This document shows, in pieces, positions 1 to 7,725 of a stretch of DNA of 64,000 bases. Each line of letters begins with the position of its first letter. Positions within the stretch are counted from its first letter, which is position 1. Both the position numbers and the translations under genes were made by a program. Under the pieces are notes generated by a model. The model was given only the letters and a program-made list of their open reading frames with translations, had not been told where the DNA came from and did no database searches. This DNA is from VRUE01 sp035318745 (GTDB lineage Bacteria; Actinomycetota; Thermoleophilia; Solirubrobacterales; 70-9): contig DATHEA010000039.1 of NCBI GenBank assembly GCA_035318745.1, positions 50,110 through 114,109 on the forward strand, read 5' to 3'.

Positions 1-7
1 ATCGGCT

Positions 8-1084
8 TTGAAGCGATTCCCAGTTGCAGTTGGTGTATTGCTGGCGCTCGTTGCTATCGCGGCGGGCTGTGGTGGCAGTAGCGGCGGCGGTGGCGCAAAG
101 ATCGCCTTGTTGCTTCCCGAAAACGAAACGCCCCGCTACGAGTCCGACGACAGGCCGGACTTCGAAAAGGCAGTCGAAGAAGAATGCTCGGACTGCGAAG
201 TGCTCTACAACAACGCCGGCGGCGATGCGGCGAAGCAGCAGAGCCAGGCCGAAGCGGCATTGACCCAGGGGGCTGAAGTCCTCGTCGTCGACCCGATGGA
301 CTCCAAATCGGCGGCTGCGATCGCCGAAAAGGCCAAGGCCCAGAACGTTCCGGTGCTCAGTTACGACCGGCTGATCGAAAACGGAGAAGTCGACGCCTAC
401 GTCTCCTTCGACAACAAAAAAGTCGGCGAACTCCAGGCCGAAACGCTGGAGAAAAAACTGAAAGAAGACGGCAGCGCAAGCGGTCCGATCATCATGATCA
501 ACGGCGATCCGGCCGATCCCAACGCGGCCCTCTTCAAAGAAGGCGCCCACAACGGATTCGAAGCGGCCGGCGTCCAGATCGCCAAGGAATACGACACGCC
601 CGGCTGGTCCGCCGAAAACGCCCAGCGCGAGGCGCAGCAGGCGATCACCGCCCTCGGCAGCAATGGGTTTGCCGGTATCTACGCCGCCAACGACGACACC
701 GGCGGCGGCGCGATCGCAGCGATGAAAGGCGCCGGGATCAACCCCTCCGAAAAGCCCGTCACCGGCCAGGACGCCACCGTCGCCGGCCTGCAGCGGATCC
801 TCGCGGGCCAGCAGTACATGACGGTCTACAAGGAAATCGAACCGGAGGCGCAGATCAGCGCTGAAATCGCCATCGCCCTCGCCGAAGGCGAAGAAGTACC
901 GCAGGACAAAGTCACCGAAGAAGTCGACAACGGCAAAACCAAAGTGCCGTCCGTCCTGCTCAAACCGATCGCCGTGACCAAAGACAACGTCAAGAGCACG
1001 GTGGTCGCCGACGGATTCGTCTCCGCATCCGAACTATGCACCGGGCCCTACAAGCAGGCCTGCAAGGAAGCGGGGATCTCCTAA
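8..1084 (+). CDS. Xylose-type sugar ABC transporter substrate-binding lipoprotein
   Basis: Captures a sugar outside the membrane and delivers it to the permease encoded two genes downstream. The 358-residue product starts at a TTG with a lipoprotein signal (hydrophobic stretch ending AIAAGC), so Cys21 should be lipidated, followed by a Gly/Ser linker. The body matches the periplasmic-binding-protein type I fold of XylF-like proteins: KIALLLPENETPRYESD at the mature N-terminus, VLVVDPMDS, NVPVLSYDRLI and VSFDNKKVGELQ. Length is normal for the family. The start lies only 8 nt from the window edge, so promoter and RBS are not visible. Codon use is odd: I count about 33 GAA against 4 GAG, while the next two genes prefer GAG. 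The substrate (xylose or another pentose/hexose) is inferred from family resemblance only. Confidence 0.88.
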   Translation: MKRFPVAVGVLLALVAIAAGCGGSSGGGGAKIALLLPENETPRYESDDRPDFEKAVEEECSDCEVLYNNAGGDAAKQQSQAEAALTQGAEVLVVDPMDSKSAAAIAEKAKAQNVPVLSYDRLIENGEVDAYVSFDNKKVGELQAETLEKKLKEDGSASGPIIMINGDPADPNAALFKEGAHNGFEAAGVQIAKEYDTPGWSAENAQREAQQAITALGSNGFAGIYAANDDTGGGAIAAMKGAGINPSEKPVTGQDATVAGLQRILAGQQYMTVYKEIEPEAQISAEIAIALAEGEEVPQDKVTEEVDNGKTKVPSVLLKPIAVTKDNVKSTVVADGFVSASELCTGPYKQACKEAGIS

Positions 1085-1103
1085 AGGCGCTGGGAGCGGA
1101 GCG

Positions 1104-1910
1104 ATGAGCCCCGACGGCCCCCTCCTTGAGCTAGACGGAGTGAGCAAGCGATTCGGCCCGGTCCAGGCTCTGGACCGGGTCGACTTCACCGTCAATGCCG
1201 GCGAGGTCGTCGGCCTCGTCGGCGACAACGGCGCCGGCAAGTCGACGCTGGTGAAGACGATAGCCGGCATTCACTCCGCCGACGAGGGGCGGATTCGCTT
1301 CGACGGCCGCGAGATCAAGGTCACCCGGCCCCAGGACGCGACCCATCTCGGGATCGCCACCGTTTATCAGGACCTCGCCCTCTGCGACAACCTCGACGTC
1401 GTCGCCAACGTCTTCCTCGGCCAGGAGGAGATATCGCCGGGCACTGGGGAGATCTCGCGCCAGCTCGACGAGGCGAAGATGGAGCACCAGGCGGGTGAGC
1501 TGCTGTCCAGCCTCGCCGTGACGATCCCGAGCATGCGCACCGAGGTCGGGACGCTCTCGGGCGGTCAGCGCCAGCAGGTCGCGGTCGCCCGTTCCCTGCT
1601 GGGGGAGCCGCGGGTCGTGCTGCTGGACGAGCCCACGGCGGCGCTCGGCGTGCCCCAGACCAAGCAGGTGCTGGAGCTGATCGGGCGCCTGCGCGAGCGC
1701 GGCCTCGGGGTCGTCGTGATCAGCCACAACCTCGCCAACGTCTTCGAGGTCGCGGACCGGGTCGTCGTCCTGCGCCTCGGTCGGACCGCCGGAGACTTCA
1801 AAGCCGAACAGACGACCGAGGAGCACGTCGTCTCGGCGATCACCGGTCTCGGCGACGACGCGAACGGGAACGGCAACGAAGAGAGAGACAAGAAAGAGGA
1901 CCAGCAATGA
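1104..1910 (+). CDS. Sugar ABC transporter ATP-binding protein, single NBD
   Basis: Hydrolyses ATP to drive import of the sugar bound by the upstream lipoprotein. One nucleotide-binding domain is visible: Walker A GDNGAGKST near residue 45, Q-loop in TVYQDLAL, signature LSGGQRQQ, Walker B VVLLDEPTAA and H-loop VVISHN. At 268 residues it carries one NBD, whereas classical XylG/RbsA proteins of about 500 residues carry two, so a homodimer is the likely working form. ATG start 20 nt after the binding-protein stop; the end overlaps the permease start by 4 nt (ATGA), indicating translational coupling. The C-terminus is a charged, Asn/Glu/Lys-rich tail. Confidence 0.92.
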   Translation: MSPDGPLLELDGVSKRFGPVQALDRVDFTVNAGEVVGLVGDNGAGKSTLVKTIAGIHSADEGRIRFDGREIKVTRPQDATHLGIATVYQDLALCDNLDVVANVFLGQEEISPGTGEISRQLDEAKMEHQAGELLSSLAVTIPSMRTEVGTLSGGQRQQVAVARSLLGEPRVVLLDEPTAALGVPQTKQVLELIGRLRERGLGVVVISHNLANVFEVADRVVVLRLGRTAGDFKAEQTTEEHVVSAITGLGDDANGNGNEERDKKEDQQ

Positions 1911-3127
1911 AAAGCGAGGAGGCCACCGTTCCGGCGTCGACCACCGGGAGCCGGATGAACATCTTCAGCGGCGATTCCCTGCGGCGCCTGGTCCAGGGCG
2001 ACCTCGCCTCAGCCCGCGTCGTCCTCGGTCTGGCCCTGATCTGGATCATCTTCCAGTCCCAGAACGACCGCTTTCTCTCTGCCGAGAACCTGACCAACCT
2101 GATGCTGCAGATCACGGCCATCGGCCTGATCTCGGTCGGCATCGTCTACGTGCTCCTGCTCGGCGAGATCGATCTCTCGGTGGGGGCCGTCAGCGGCCTC
2201 GCCGCGGGGGTGATGGCGGTCCTCAACGTCAAGCACGGCTGGAACCCCTACCTGGCGATCGTCGCGGCCATCCTGGTCGGCACCGCGATCGGCCTGCTCC
2301 AAGGCTCCCTTTTCAGCCGTTTCGTCATTCCTTCCTTCGTGGTCACCCTCGCCGGCTTACTGGCCTGGCAGGGGGCTCTACTGCAGGTGCTCGGCTCCAC
2401 CGGGTCGCTCAACCTCACCGACCCCAAAATCACCGGACTGGCGAATACCTTCTACTCCGATGCGGTGGGCTGGATCTTCTGCGCGATCGTCATCGCCACC
2501 TACGCGGCCGTGGTCTTGCTCGGCCACCGGCGCCGGGTGGCGGCGGGGCTCGCCGGCGAGAGCGTGCCGGCGCTTGTGCTCCGAGTGGTGCTGGTCGCCG
2601 CGATCGCGATCGTCGCCGTGGTGATCCTCAATTCCGACCGTGGCGTGCCCCTCGCGGTCTTGATCCTGCTCGCCTTCGTCGTCGGCATGGAGTACGTCGT
2701 CAAGCGCACCCGTTTCGGTCGCCACGTCTACGCCGTCGGCGGCAACGCCGAGGCAGCCAGGCGGGCCGGCATCCGGGTCAACGGCGTGCGGGTGGCGGTC
2801 TTCGCCATCTCCGGCTCGATGGCGGCGATCGGCGGCATCATGGCGGCGTCGCGCCTGCTGGCGGTCAACCAGGGCTCGGGCGGCAGCGAACTGCTGCTGC
2901 TCGCGATCGCCGGACCGGTGATCGCCGGAACCAGCCTCTTCGGTGGTCGCGGCTCGGTCTGGACTGCCCTGCTCGGCGCCCTGGTAATTGGCTCGATCTC
3001 GAACGGCATGGACCTCTTGGCGCTCACCTCGGCGGTCAAGTTCATGGTCACCGGCGGCGTCCTCCTGCTCGCCGTTCTGGTCGACGCGATCGCTCGCCAG
3101 CAGCGCCAGGCGGCTGGGCGGGTGTAG
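1907..3127 (+). CDS. Sugar ABC transporter permease (XylH/RbsC-like)
   Basis: Forms the transmembrane channel of the sugar importer. The 406-residue protein is strongly hydrophobic with roughly ten membrane segments and carries the BPD_transp_2 signature regions: GEIDLSVGA in the first third and RFGRHVYAVGGNAEAARRAGI in the cytoplasmic coupling loop near residue 270. A hydrophobic region around residues 195-250 is longer than in RbsC, as in XylH. Start ATG at 1907 overlaps the ATPase stop by 4 nt. It is the third gene of an apparent three-gene operon; the ROK sugar kinase at 3854-4813 may act on the imported sugar. Confidence 0.9.
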   Translation: MKSEEATVPASTTGSRMNIFSGDSLRRLVQGDLASARVVLGLALIWIIFQSQNDRFLSAENLTNLMLQITAIGLISVGIVYVLLLGEIDLSVGAVSGLAAGVMAVLNVKHGWNPYLAIVAAILVGTAIGLLQGSLFSRFVIPSFVVTLAGLLAWQGALLQVLGSTGSLNLTDPKITGLANTFYSDAVGWIFCAIVIATYAAVVLLGHRRRVAAGLAGESVPALVLRVVLVAAIAIVAVVILNSDRGVPLAVLILLAFVVGMEYVVKRTRFGRHVYAVGGNAEAARRAGIRVNGVRVAVFAISGSMAAIGGIMAASRLLAVNQGSGGSELLLLAIAGPVIAGTSLFGGRGSVWTALLGALVIGSISNGMDLLALTSAVKFMVTGGVLLLAVLVDAIARQQRQAAGRV

Positions 3128-3157
3128 ACAACAGACCGACATTCAGGGCCAATGTGC

Positions 3158-3163
3158 TACGTT
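3158..3163 (+). promoter_or_regulatory. Probable -10 box of vapB-like gene (leaderless)
   Basis: TACGTT lies 7 nt upstream of the ATG at 3171 and there is no Shine-Dalgarno sequence between them. This spacing predicts transcription starting at or next to the start codon. Confidence 0.4.
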
Positions 3164-3170
3164 GGCGCAC

Positions 3171-3452
3171 ATGGAGTCGGTCGGCGTGAGAGAGCTGCGG
3201 CAGAACCTGTCTCAATACTTGAGAGAGGTGAAGGAGGGCGACAGTTTTCGGGTTACCGAGCGGAGCCGTGAGGTGGCTCGGCTTGTGCCGTCCGGCCCCG
3301 CCGATTCGCCGATTGCCCGATTGGTCGCCGAGCGGGGCGCGACGATGCCCAGGGTCGATCTGGTCGCTTTGGCGAAGGCGTCCGAGCTGCCGCCGGCGGT
3401 GGGGCCGCCGAGCAGTGTGATCCTCGACGAGCTGCGAGAGGAGCGGTTGTAG
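3171..3452 (+). CDS. Phd/YefM-type antitoxin
   Basis: DNA-binding antitoxin that should neutralise the PIN toxin encoded next and repress the pair. The 93-residue protein opens with MESVGVRELRQNLSQYLREV and continues with a SFRVTERSREVARLVP strand, the typical Phd/YefM (VapB-like) N-terminal dimer fold; the C-terminal half would be the toxin-binding tail. ATG 3171 is chosen over the longer reading frame from 2988 because that would overlap the permease by 140 nt and because a -10 box sits just upstream. Its stop codon at 3450-3452 lies against the 5' end of the toxin reading frame. Confidence 0.85.
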   Translation: MESVGVRELRQNLSQYLREVKEGDSFRVTERSREVARLVPSGPADSPIARLVAERGATMPRVDLVALAKASELPPAVGPPSSVILDELREERL

Positions 3453-3487
3453 TCAACCGGGTTGCATATCTGGACACCTCGGCATAC

Positions 3488-3847
3488 GTGAAGTTGCCGC
3501 TTTGCGAGGTGGAGAAAGATGCTCTGCTTCGCGAGCTGGGTGAGTGGGAAGGGTTGGTTTCGAGCAGCCTCTTGGGGGTCGAGTCACTCCGCGCCTGTGC
3601 TCGCTATGGCGCCAATTACGAACGTGCCGCCAGGGAGTGGATGGGGGGTCTCTCGCTGTTGCCCATTGACGACGGGGTACTCGATGTCGCTGCCGAATTG
3701 GAGCCCGCTGGGCTGCGAAGCCTCGACGCGCTGCATCTGGCGACCGCCATATCTCTTGGAAACGAGGTTGGCGTTTTTTTCACCTATGACGATCATCTCG
3801 GTCGTGCCGCTGAAGAAAATGGCCTGGCGGTCGCCCAGCCTGCCTGA
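3488..3847 (+). CDS. PIN-domain toxin (VapC-like); 5' end uncertain
   Basis: Predicted Mg2+-dependent ribonuclease toxin of the VapC family, partner of the antitoxin just upstream. From GTG 3488 the product is 119 residues and contains three of the four PIN acidic positions (E in LLGVESL, D in SLDALHLATA, D in FFTYDDH). The first, invariant Asp lies upstream of that GTG: the frame reads YLDTSAYVK across 3467-3490, with no ATG, GTG or TTG upstream for more than 100 nt although the frame stays open into the antitoxin gene. A start at CTG 3470, another near-cognate codon, or frameshifting from the antitoxin frame would restore it. I give the conventional start but think the true protein begins 18-36 nt earlier. 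Confidence 0.75.
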   Translation: MKLPLCEVEKDALLRELGEWEGLVSSSLLGVESLRACARYGANYERAAREWMGGLSLLPIDDGVLDVAAELEPAGLRSLDALHLATAISLGNEVGVFFTYDDHLGRAAEENGLAVAQPA

Positions 3848-3853
3848 CGGCTT

Positions 3854-4813
3854 TCAGCGGTCGATGAGCAGCGAGGCGCCGATCGCGCCGCCGAGGTCGC
3901 CGAGCGAGGCGACGCGCAGTGCCGGCGGGCGCTCGTTGACGAAGAGGTGCACCTCCATCTCTTTTTTTAGTGGCTCCATGTAGCGGTCGCCGAAACGGAT
4001 GCCCAGGCCGCCGCCGACGATCACCGCTTCGGGATCGAGCAGGTTCACGGCTGAGGCGATTCCCGTTCCCAGCGCCTCGATCGCGCGGTCGATCAGCTTC
4101 GTCGCGAGCTCATCGCCATGGTCGATCGCGCGCTCCCAGATACCGCTGGTAAGGCGCGGTTTCTCGTGCTTCTCCATCAGCTTGAAGAGGTCGGTCTTGT
4201 GACCCCCCTCGTGCTCGCGGCGCGCCTCGGCTTCCATCGCCGATCGGCCCGCGTAGGCCTCCATGCAGCCTCTCCGCCCGCAGGGGCACTTGGCGCCGCC
4301 GCGCTTGACGACCATGTGGCCGATCTCACCGGCTGCGCCGCGGCCGAGCCAGGGCTTGCCGTCAAGCACAAGGCCACCGCCGACCCCGGTCCCCCAGAAG
4401 ACACCGATCAGGCTCGAGAACTCGCGCGCAGCCCCGAGCTGAAACTCAGCTTCCGTTGCGACCTGGACATCGTTGCCGATCTTGACTTCGGTCCCCAGCG
4501 CCTTCGAGAGCGCTTCGCCGAGTGGAAAGCTGCCGTCCCAGCCCGGCAGGTTGCGGGCGCCGGACACGATGCCGGTCTTGCAGTCTGCGTCCCCAGGCGA
4601 GCCGACGCCGACGCCACTCAGATCGTCGGGCTTGACGTCGGCAGCCAAGGCCGCTTCGCGCAGCGCGTCCTCCATCGCGCCCGCCACGTCGGCTGGGCCG
4701 CCAGTGGTAGGAGTGGGTTTCCGCACTTCGCCGACGACATTGCCGCCGGGGTCGACGATCGCCGTCTGGATCTTGGTGCCGCCAAGGTCGATGCCACCGC
4801 GCAGGTCGCTCAC
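3854..4813 (-). CDS. ROK family sugar kinase
   Basis: Phosphorylates a hexose such as glucose, or acts as a related ROK kinase, in the cytoplasm. The 319-residue protein has the ATP phosphate-binding motif GIDLGGTKIQ at its N-terminus, the GVFWGTGVGGG phosphate loop, the sugar-binding EIGHMVV region and the ROK zinc motif CPCGRRGCMEAYAG, with DPEAVIVGGGLG toward the end. There is no N-terminal helix-turn-helix, so it is an enzyme and not a ROK repressor. GTG 4813 is chosen because the kinase fold begins there and a TAGACT box sits 7 nt upstream; the longer frame to 5128 runs antisense through the neighbouring gene. Convergent with the toxin gene, with 6 nt between them. Confidence 0.88.
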   Translation of the reverse strand: MSDLRGGIDLGGTKIQTAIVDPGGNVVGEVRKPTPTTGGPADVAGAMEDALREAALAADVKPDDLSGVGVGSPGDADCKTGIVSGARNLPGWDGSFPLGEALSKALGTEVKIGNDVQVATEAEFQLGAAREFSSLIGVFWGTGVGGGLVLDGKPWLGRGAAGEIGHMVVKRGGAKCPCGRRGCMEAYAGRSAMEAEARREHEGGHKTDLFKLMEKHEKPRLTSGIWERAIDHGDELATKLIDRAIEALGTGIASAVNLLDPEAVIVGGGLGIRFGDRYMEPLKKEMEVHLFVNERPPALRVASLGDLGGAIGASLLIDR

Positions 4814-4820
4814 GCCGTCC

Positions 4821-4826
4821 AGTCTA
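4821..4826 (-). promoter_or_regulatory. Probable -10 box of ROK kinase gene
   Basis: On the minus strand TAGACT ends 7 nt before the GTG at 4813, the same leaderless geometry seen repeatedly in this window. Confidence 0.35.
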
Positions 4827-4856
4827 TGTCCGTGTTGCGTCTGGGAAGCTACGCCC

Positions 4857-5444
4857 GTGAGTGAGCTGCGGGGTTGGCGACACTGGTGGGCGCAGCGGCG
4901 CTGGTACGAGCGCAACCGGCGCCCGTTGCGGCGCTGGCGGCTCGGCCGACACGCCGCACGGGGCGGCTTCTTTATCCGCCTGCCGGTGGAGGGCGAGTTG
5001 CTGGAGGCCTTCGACGAGGGCCGTTTGCGGATCGGCGAGGGGACGCTGCTCGAGCCGGGCTGCTGGCTGACCCTCGCTCCCGAGGCCCGGATCGAGATCG
5101 GTGCCGGTTGCTTCCTCAACCGCAACACGATGCTCGCCGCCTATGAGCTGATCGAGATCGGCGATCACACGATGTTCGCCAACGGCTGCTTCGTCGGCGA
5201 CGCCGAGCACCGCTTCGACGATCCCGACACACCGATCACCTGGCAGGGCTTCACCAGCAATGGGCCGGTCAAGATCGGCGCCAACTGCTGGTTCGGGGTC
5301 AACTGCGTGGTGACGAGCGGCGTGACGATCGGCGAGCGCTGCGTGATCGGCGCCAACTCCGTGGTCACGACGGACCTGCCTGCAGGGTCGATTGCGGCCG
5401 GTGCCCCGGCTCGTGTGATCAGGCCCATAGATTTCCGCCGCTGA
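4857..5444 (+). CDS. Left-handed beta-helix (hexapeptide) acyltransferase
   Basis: Likely transfers an acetyl or other acyl group from a CoA donor to a sugar or small molecule. The 195-residue protein has a basic, Trp/Arg-rich N-terminus (residues 1-35), then hexapeptide repeats (RIEIGAGCFLNRNTMLAAY, IGDHTMFANGCFVGD, VKIGANCWFGVNCVVTSGV, IGERCVIGANSVV) and the closing AGAPARVIRP typical of the CysE/NodL/maltose acetyltransferase group. GTG 4857 starts the protein just before the conserved region; longer extensions would run antisense over the ROK gene. The acceptor cannot be deduced. It is divergent from the ROK kinase. Confidence 0.82.
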   Translation: MSELRGWRHWWAQRRWYERNRRPLRRWRLGRHAARGGFFIRLPVEGELLEAFDEGRLRIGEGTLLEPGCWLTLAPEARIEIGAGCFLNRNTMLAAYELIEIGDHTMFANGCFVGDAEHRFDDPDTPITWQGFTSNGPVKIGANCWFGVNCVVTSGVTIGERCVIGANSVVTTDLPAGSIAAGAPARVIRPIDFRR

Positions 5445-5449
5445 GTGCC

Positions 5450-5455
5450 TATACT
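5450..5455 (+). promoter_or_regulatory. -10 box for panCDB
   Basis: TATACT, the strongest -10 match in the neighbourhood, lies 28 nt upstream of the panC ATG in the short gap after the acyltransferase gene. No clear -35 is visible. Confidence 0.45.
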
Positions 5456-5483
5456 CGGAAGTCGGCCGTGACCCGCCAAGGGC

Positions 5484-6386
5484 ATGGACCTTCCCATGAA
5501 CCTCGCATTGACTGAGTCTCCGCATGCACGAGCAGGCGTGAAGTTCGTCCGCCGCAAGGACGAGCTGCGGGCGCTGCTTGCCGCCACGCGGGCGGAAGGC
5601 CTTTCGATCGGCCTGGTGCCGACGATGGGCTGCCTGCACGAGGGCCACCTCTCGCTGCTGCGCGCCGCCCGCGCCCAGTGCGATCTGGTCGTGATGAGCC
5701 TCTTCGTCAACCCGACCCAGTTCGGCCCCGGCGAGGACCTCGACCGCTACCCGCGCGACGAGGCGCGCGACGCCGAGCTGGCCGGCGAGGCCGGCGTCGA
5801 CTTGATCTACGCGCCCCCGGTCGGCGAGGTCTACCCCGACGGTTTCTCCACCAGCGTCGAGGTGAGCGGGCTGACCGAGGTCCTCTGCGGCGACCCCTCG
5901 CGTCGCGGCTCCGACCACTTTCGCGGCGTCACCACCGTCGTCGCCAAGCTCTTCAACATCGTCGGGCCCGACGTCGCCTACTTCGGCCAGAAGGACGCCC
6001 AGCAGGTGGCGGCGATCCGCCGCATGGTGCGCGACCTCGACATCCCGGTCCGGATCGAGACACTGCCGATCGTGCGTGAGTCCGACGGCCTGGCGATGAG
6101 CTCGCGCAACGCCTACCTCGGGCCCGAGGATCGCGAGCGGGCGACGGCGCTCTCGCGGGCGCTGCGCGAGGTCGAGCGTGTCGCCCGGGCCGAATCGCTA
6201 GCCGAGGCACTCGACGCGGGCCGACACGAACTGGAGGCAGCGGGGGTCGAGCCGGAGTACCTGGAGGCCCGCGACGCAGAGAACTTGGAACCGGTGGCGG
6301 AGCTGAACGGCCGTCCGGTGCTGGTAGCGGTCGCCGCGCAGTTCGGCGGTGCCCGCCTCATCGACAACATCTTGATCCGGCCATGA
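5484..6386 (+). CDS. panC: Pantothenate synthetase
   Basis: Condenses pantoate and beta-alanine using ATP to form pantothenate, the last step of vitamin B5 synthesis. The 300-residue sequence shows the nucleotidyl-transferase motif LVPTMGCLHEGHLSLLRAA (HIGH-like), LFVNPTQFGPGEDLDRYPR, FRGVTTVVAKLFNIV, AYFGQKDAQQ and the KMSKS-like GLAMSSRNAYL. Start ATG 5484 gives an extra four residues before a second possible ATG at 5496. It is the first gene of a panC-panD-panB set and so has both of its substrate-supplying enzymes beside it. Confidence 0.97.
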   Translation: MDLPMNLALTESPHARAGVKFVRRKDELRALLAATRAEGLSIGLVPTMGCLHEGHLSLLRAARAQCDLVVMSLFVNPTQFGPGEDLDRYPRDEARDAELAGEAGVDLIYAPPVGEVYPDGFSTSVEVSGLTEVLCGDPSRRGSDHFRGVTTVVAKLFNIVGPDVAYFGQKDAQQVAAIRRMVRDLDIPVRIETLPIVRESDGLAMSSRNAYLGPEDRERATALSRALREVERVARAESLAEALDAGRHELEAAGVEPEYLEARDAENLEPVAELNGRPVLVAVAAQFGGARLIDNILIRP

Positions 6387-6411
6387 AGGTCTGAACCCAA
6401 GGGGAGACTCA

Positions 6412-6804
6412 ATGCAGAGGCAGATGCTCAAGTCCAAGATCCACCGAGCGACGGTGACCGACTGCGACGTCGATTACATCGGCAGCATCACGGTCGACAC
6501 CGAGCTGATGGCAAGCGCCGACCTGATCACCAACGAGCAGGTTCACGTCTGGGACATCGACAACGGCGCCCGCTTCGTCACCTATGTGATCGACGGCGAG
6601 CCGGGCTCCGGCACGATGCAGGTCAACGGCGCCGCCGCCCACCTGACCCGGCCCGGCCACAAGATCATCGTCGCCTCCTTCGGCGCTTACGACGAGAGCG
6701 ACCTGGAGGCATACTCGCCGATCGTCGTCCACGTCGACGACGACAACGTCACCATCGCCGTCGACAGCCACCCGGAGGTGCTGCTCGCCCAGGAGGTCAT
6801 CTGA
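6412..6804 (+). CDS. panD: Aspartate 1-decarboxylase proenzyme
   Basis: Makes beta-alanine from L-aspartate for pantothenate synthesis. The 130-residue proenzyme contains the self-cleavage site YIGSITVD: Gly24-Ser25 is the bond broken to generate the pyruvoyl group. The substrate-binding residues are in MLKSKIHRATVT (Lys9) and the NGARFVTYVI region. ATG 6412 follows a GGGGAGA element about 9 nt upstream, a plausible Shine-Dalgarno. The stop overlaps the panB start by 1 nt. Confidence 0.97.
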   Translation: MQRQMLKSKIHRATVTDCDVDYIGSITVDTELMASADLITNEQVHVWDIDNGARFVTYVIDGEPGSGTMQVNGAAAHLTRPGHKIIVASFGAYDESDLEAYSPIVVHVDDDNVTIAVDSHPEVLLAQEVI

Positions 6805-7706
6805 TGAGCGACCGTCAACCGATCACGCTGCCCCGCCTGGCCGAGATGAAGCAGGCCGGCGAACCGATCGTGATGGTCACCGCCTACGACTACCCCTCGG
6901 CTCGGGTCGCCGAGGAGGCCGGCGTCGACCTTGTCCTCGTCGGCGACACGGCGGCGATGGTCGTGCTCGGCTATCCCGGCACCGAGTCGGTCTCGATGGA
7001 CGAGATGGTGATGCTCGGCAAAGCCGTCCGTCGCGGTGTGAAGACGCCGCTGATGGTCGGCGACATGCCGATGGGCAGCTATGAGGCCGGCAACGAGCTC
7101 GCCGTCCAGGGCGCCCAGCGCCTGGTCAAGGAGACCGGTTGCCAGGTGGTCAAGCTGGAGGCGGGGGGGACCTCGGTCGAGCGCGCGCGGGCGATCGTCC
7201 GCGCCGGCATCCCGGTCATGGGTCACATCGGCCTGACGCCACAGACCGCGACCGCGCTGGGTGGCTACAAGACCCAGGGCAAGACCGCTCAGGGCGCGAT
7301 CCAGCTGCTCGAGGACGCGCTGGCCCTGCAGTCGGTCGGCTGTTTCGCGATCGTCTTCGAGGCGGTGCCAGCGGCGATCGCCGAGGCGATCGCCCAGCGT
7401 CTCGAGATCCCGGCGATCGGGATCGGCGCGGGCCGGGCCACGGCGGGACAGGTGCTCGTCTACCACGACCTGCTCGGGATCACGACCGGCCGCTCGCCCA
7501 AATTCGTCAAGCGCTACGCCGAGATCCATGCCGCGATGGTCGATGGCGTCAGCCGATACGCGGAAGAGGTGCGCAGCCACCGTTTCCCCGAGCCTGAGCA
7601 CGTCTACGGGGTCGAGCCGAAGGAGCTGGCCGAGTTCCAGCGCTACCTGGAGCAGAAGGACGGGATCGGCTCAAAGGCGTCATGGGATTGGGAGCCGCTG
7701 CCCTAG
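6804..7706 (+). CDS. panB: 3-methyl-2-oxobutanoate hydroxymethyltransferase
   Basis: Adds a hydroxymethyl group from methylenetetrahydrofolate to alpha-ketoisovalerate, giving ketopantoate. The 300-residue protein has the family landmarks MVTAYDYPSARVAEEAGVD, LVGDTAAMVVLGY, VGDMPMGSYE, VKLEAGG, VMGHIGLTPQ and IGIGAGRATAGQVLVYHDLLG. ATG 6804 overlaps the panD stop. The ketopantoate reductase gene panE is not in the window. Confidence 0.97.
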   Translation: MSDRQPITLPRLAEMKQAGEPIVMVTAYDYPSARVAEEAGVDLVLVGDTAAMVVLGYPGTESVSMDEMVMLGKAVRRGVKTPLMVGDMPMGSYEAGNELAVQGAQRLVKETGCQVVKLEAGGTSVERARAIVRAGIPVMGHIGLTPQTATALGGYKTQGKTAQGAIQLLEDALALQSVGCFAIVFEAVPAAIAEAIAQRLEIPAIGIGAGRATAGQVLVYHDLLGITTGRSPKFVKRYAEIHAAMVDGVSRYAEEVRSHRFPEPEHVYGVEPKELAEFQRYLEQKDGIGSKASWDWEPLP

Positions 7707-7710
7707 CGCC

Positions 7711-7716
7711 TACCAT
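7711..7716 (+). promoter_or_regulatory. Probable -10 box upstream of UDG gene
   Basis: TACCAT ends 9 nt before the ATG at 7726, within the 19-nt gap after panB, with no Shine-Dalgarno visible. Confidence 0.35.
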
Positions 7717-7725
7717 CCAGCGGCA

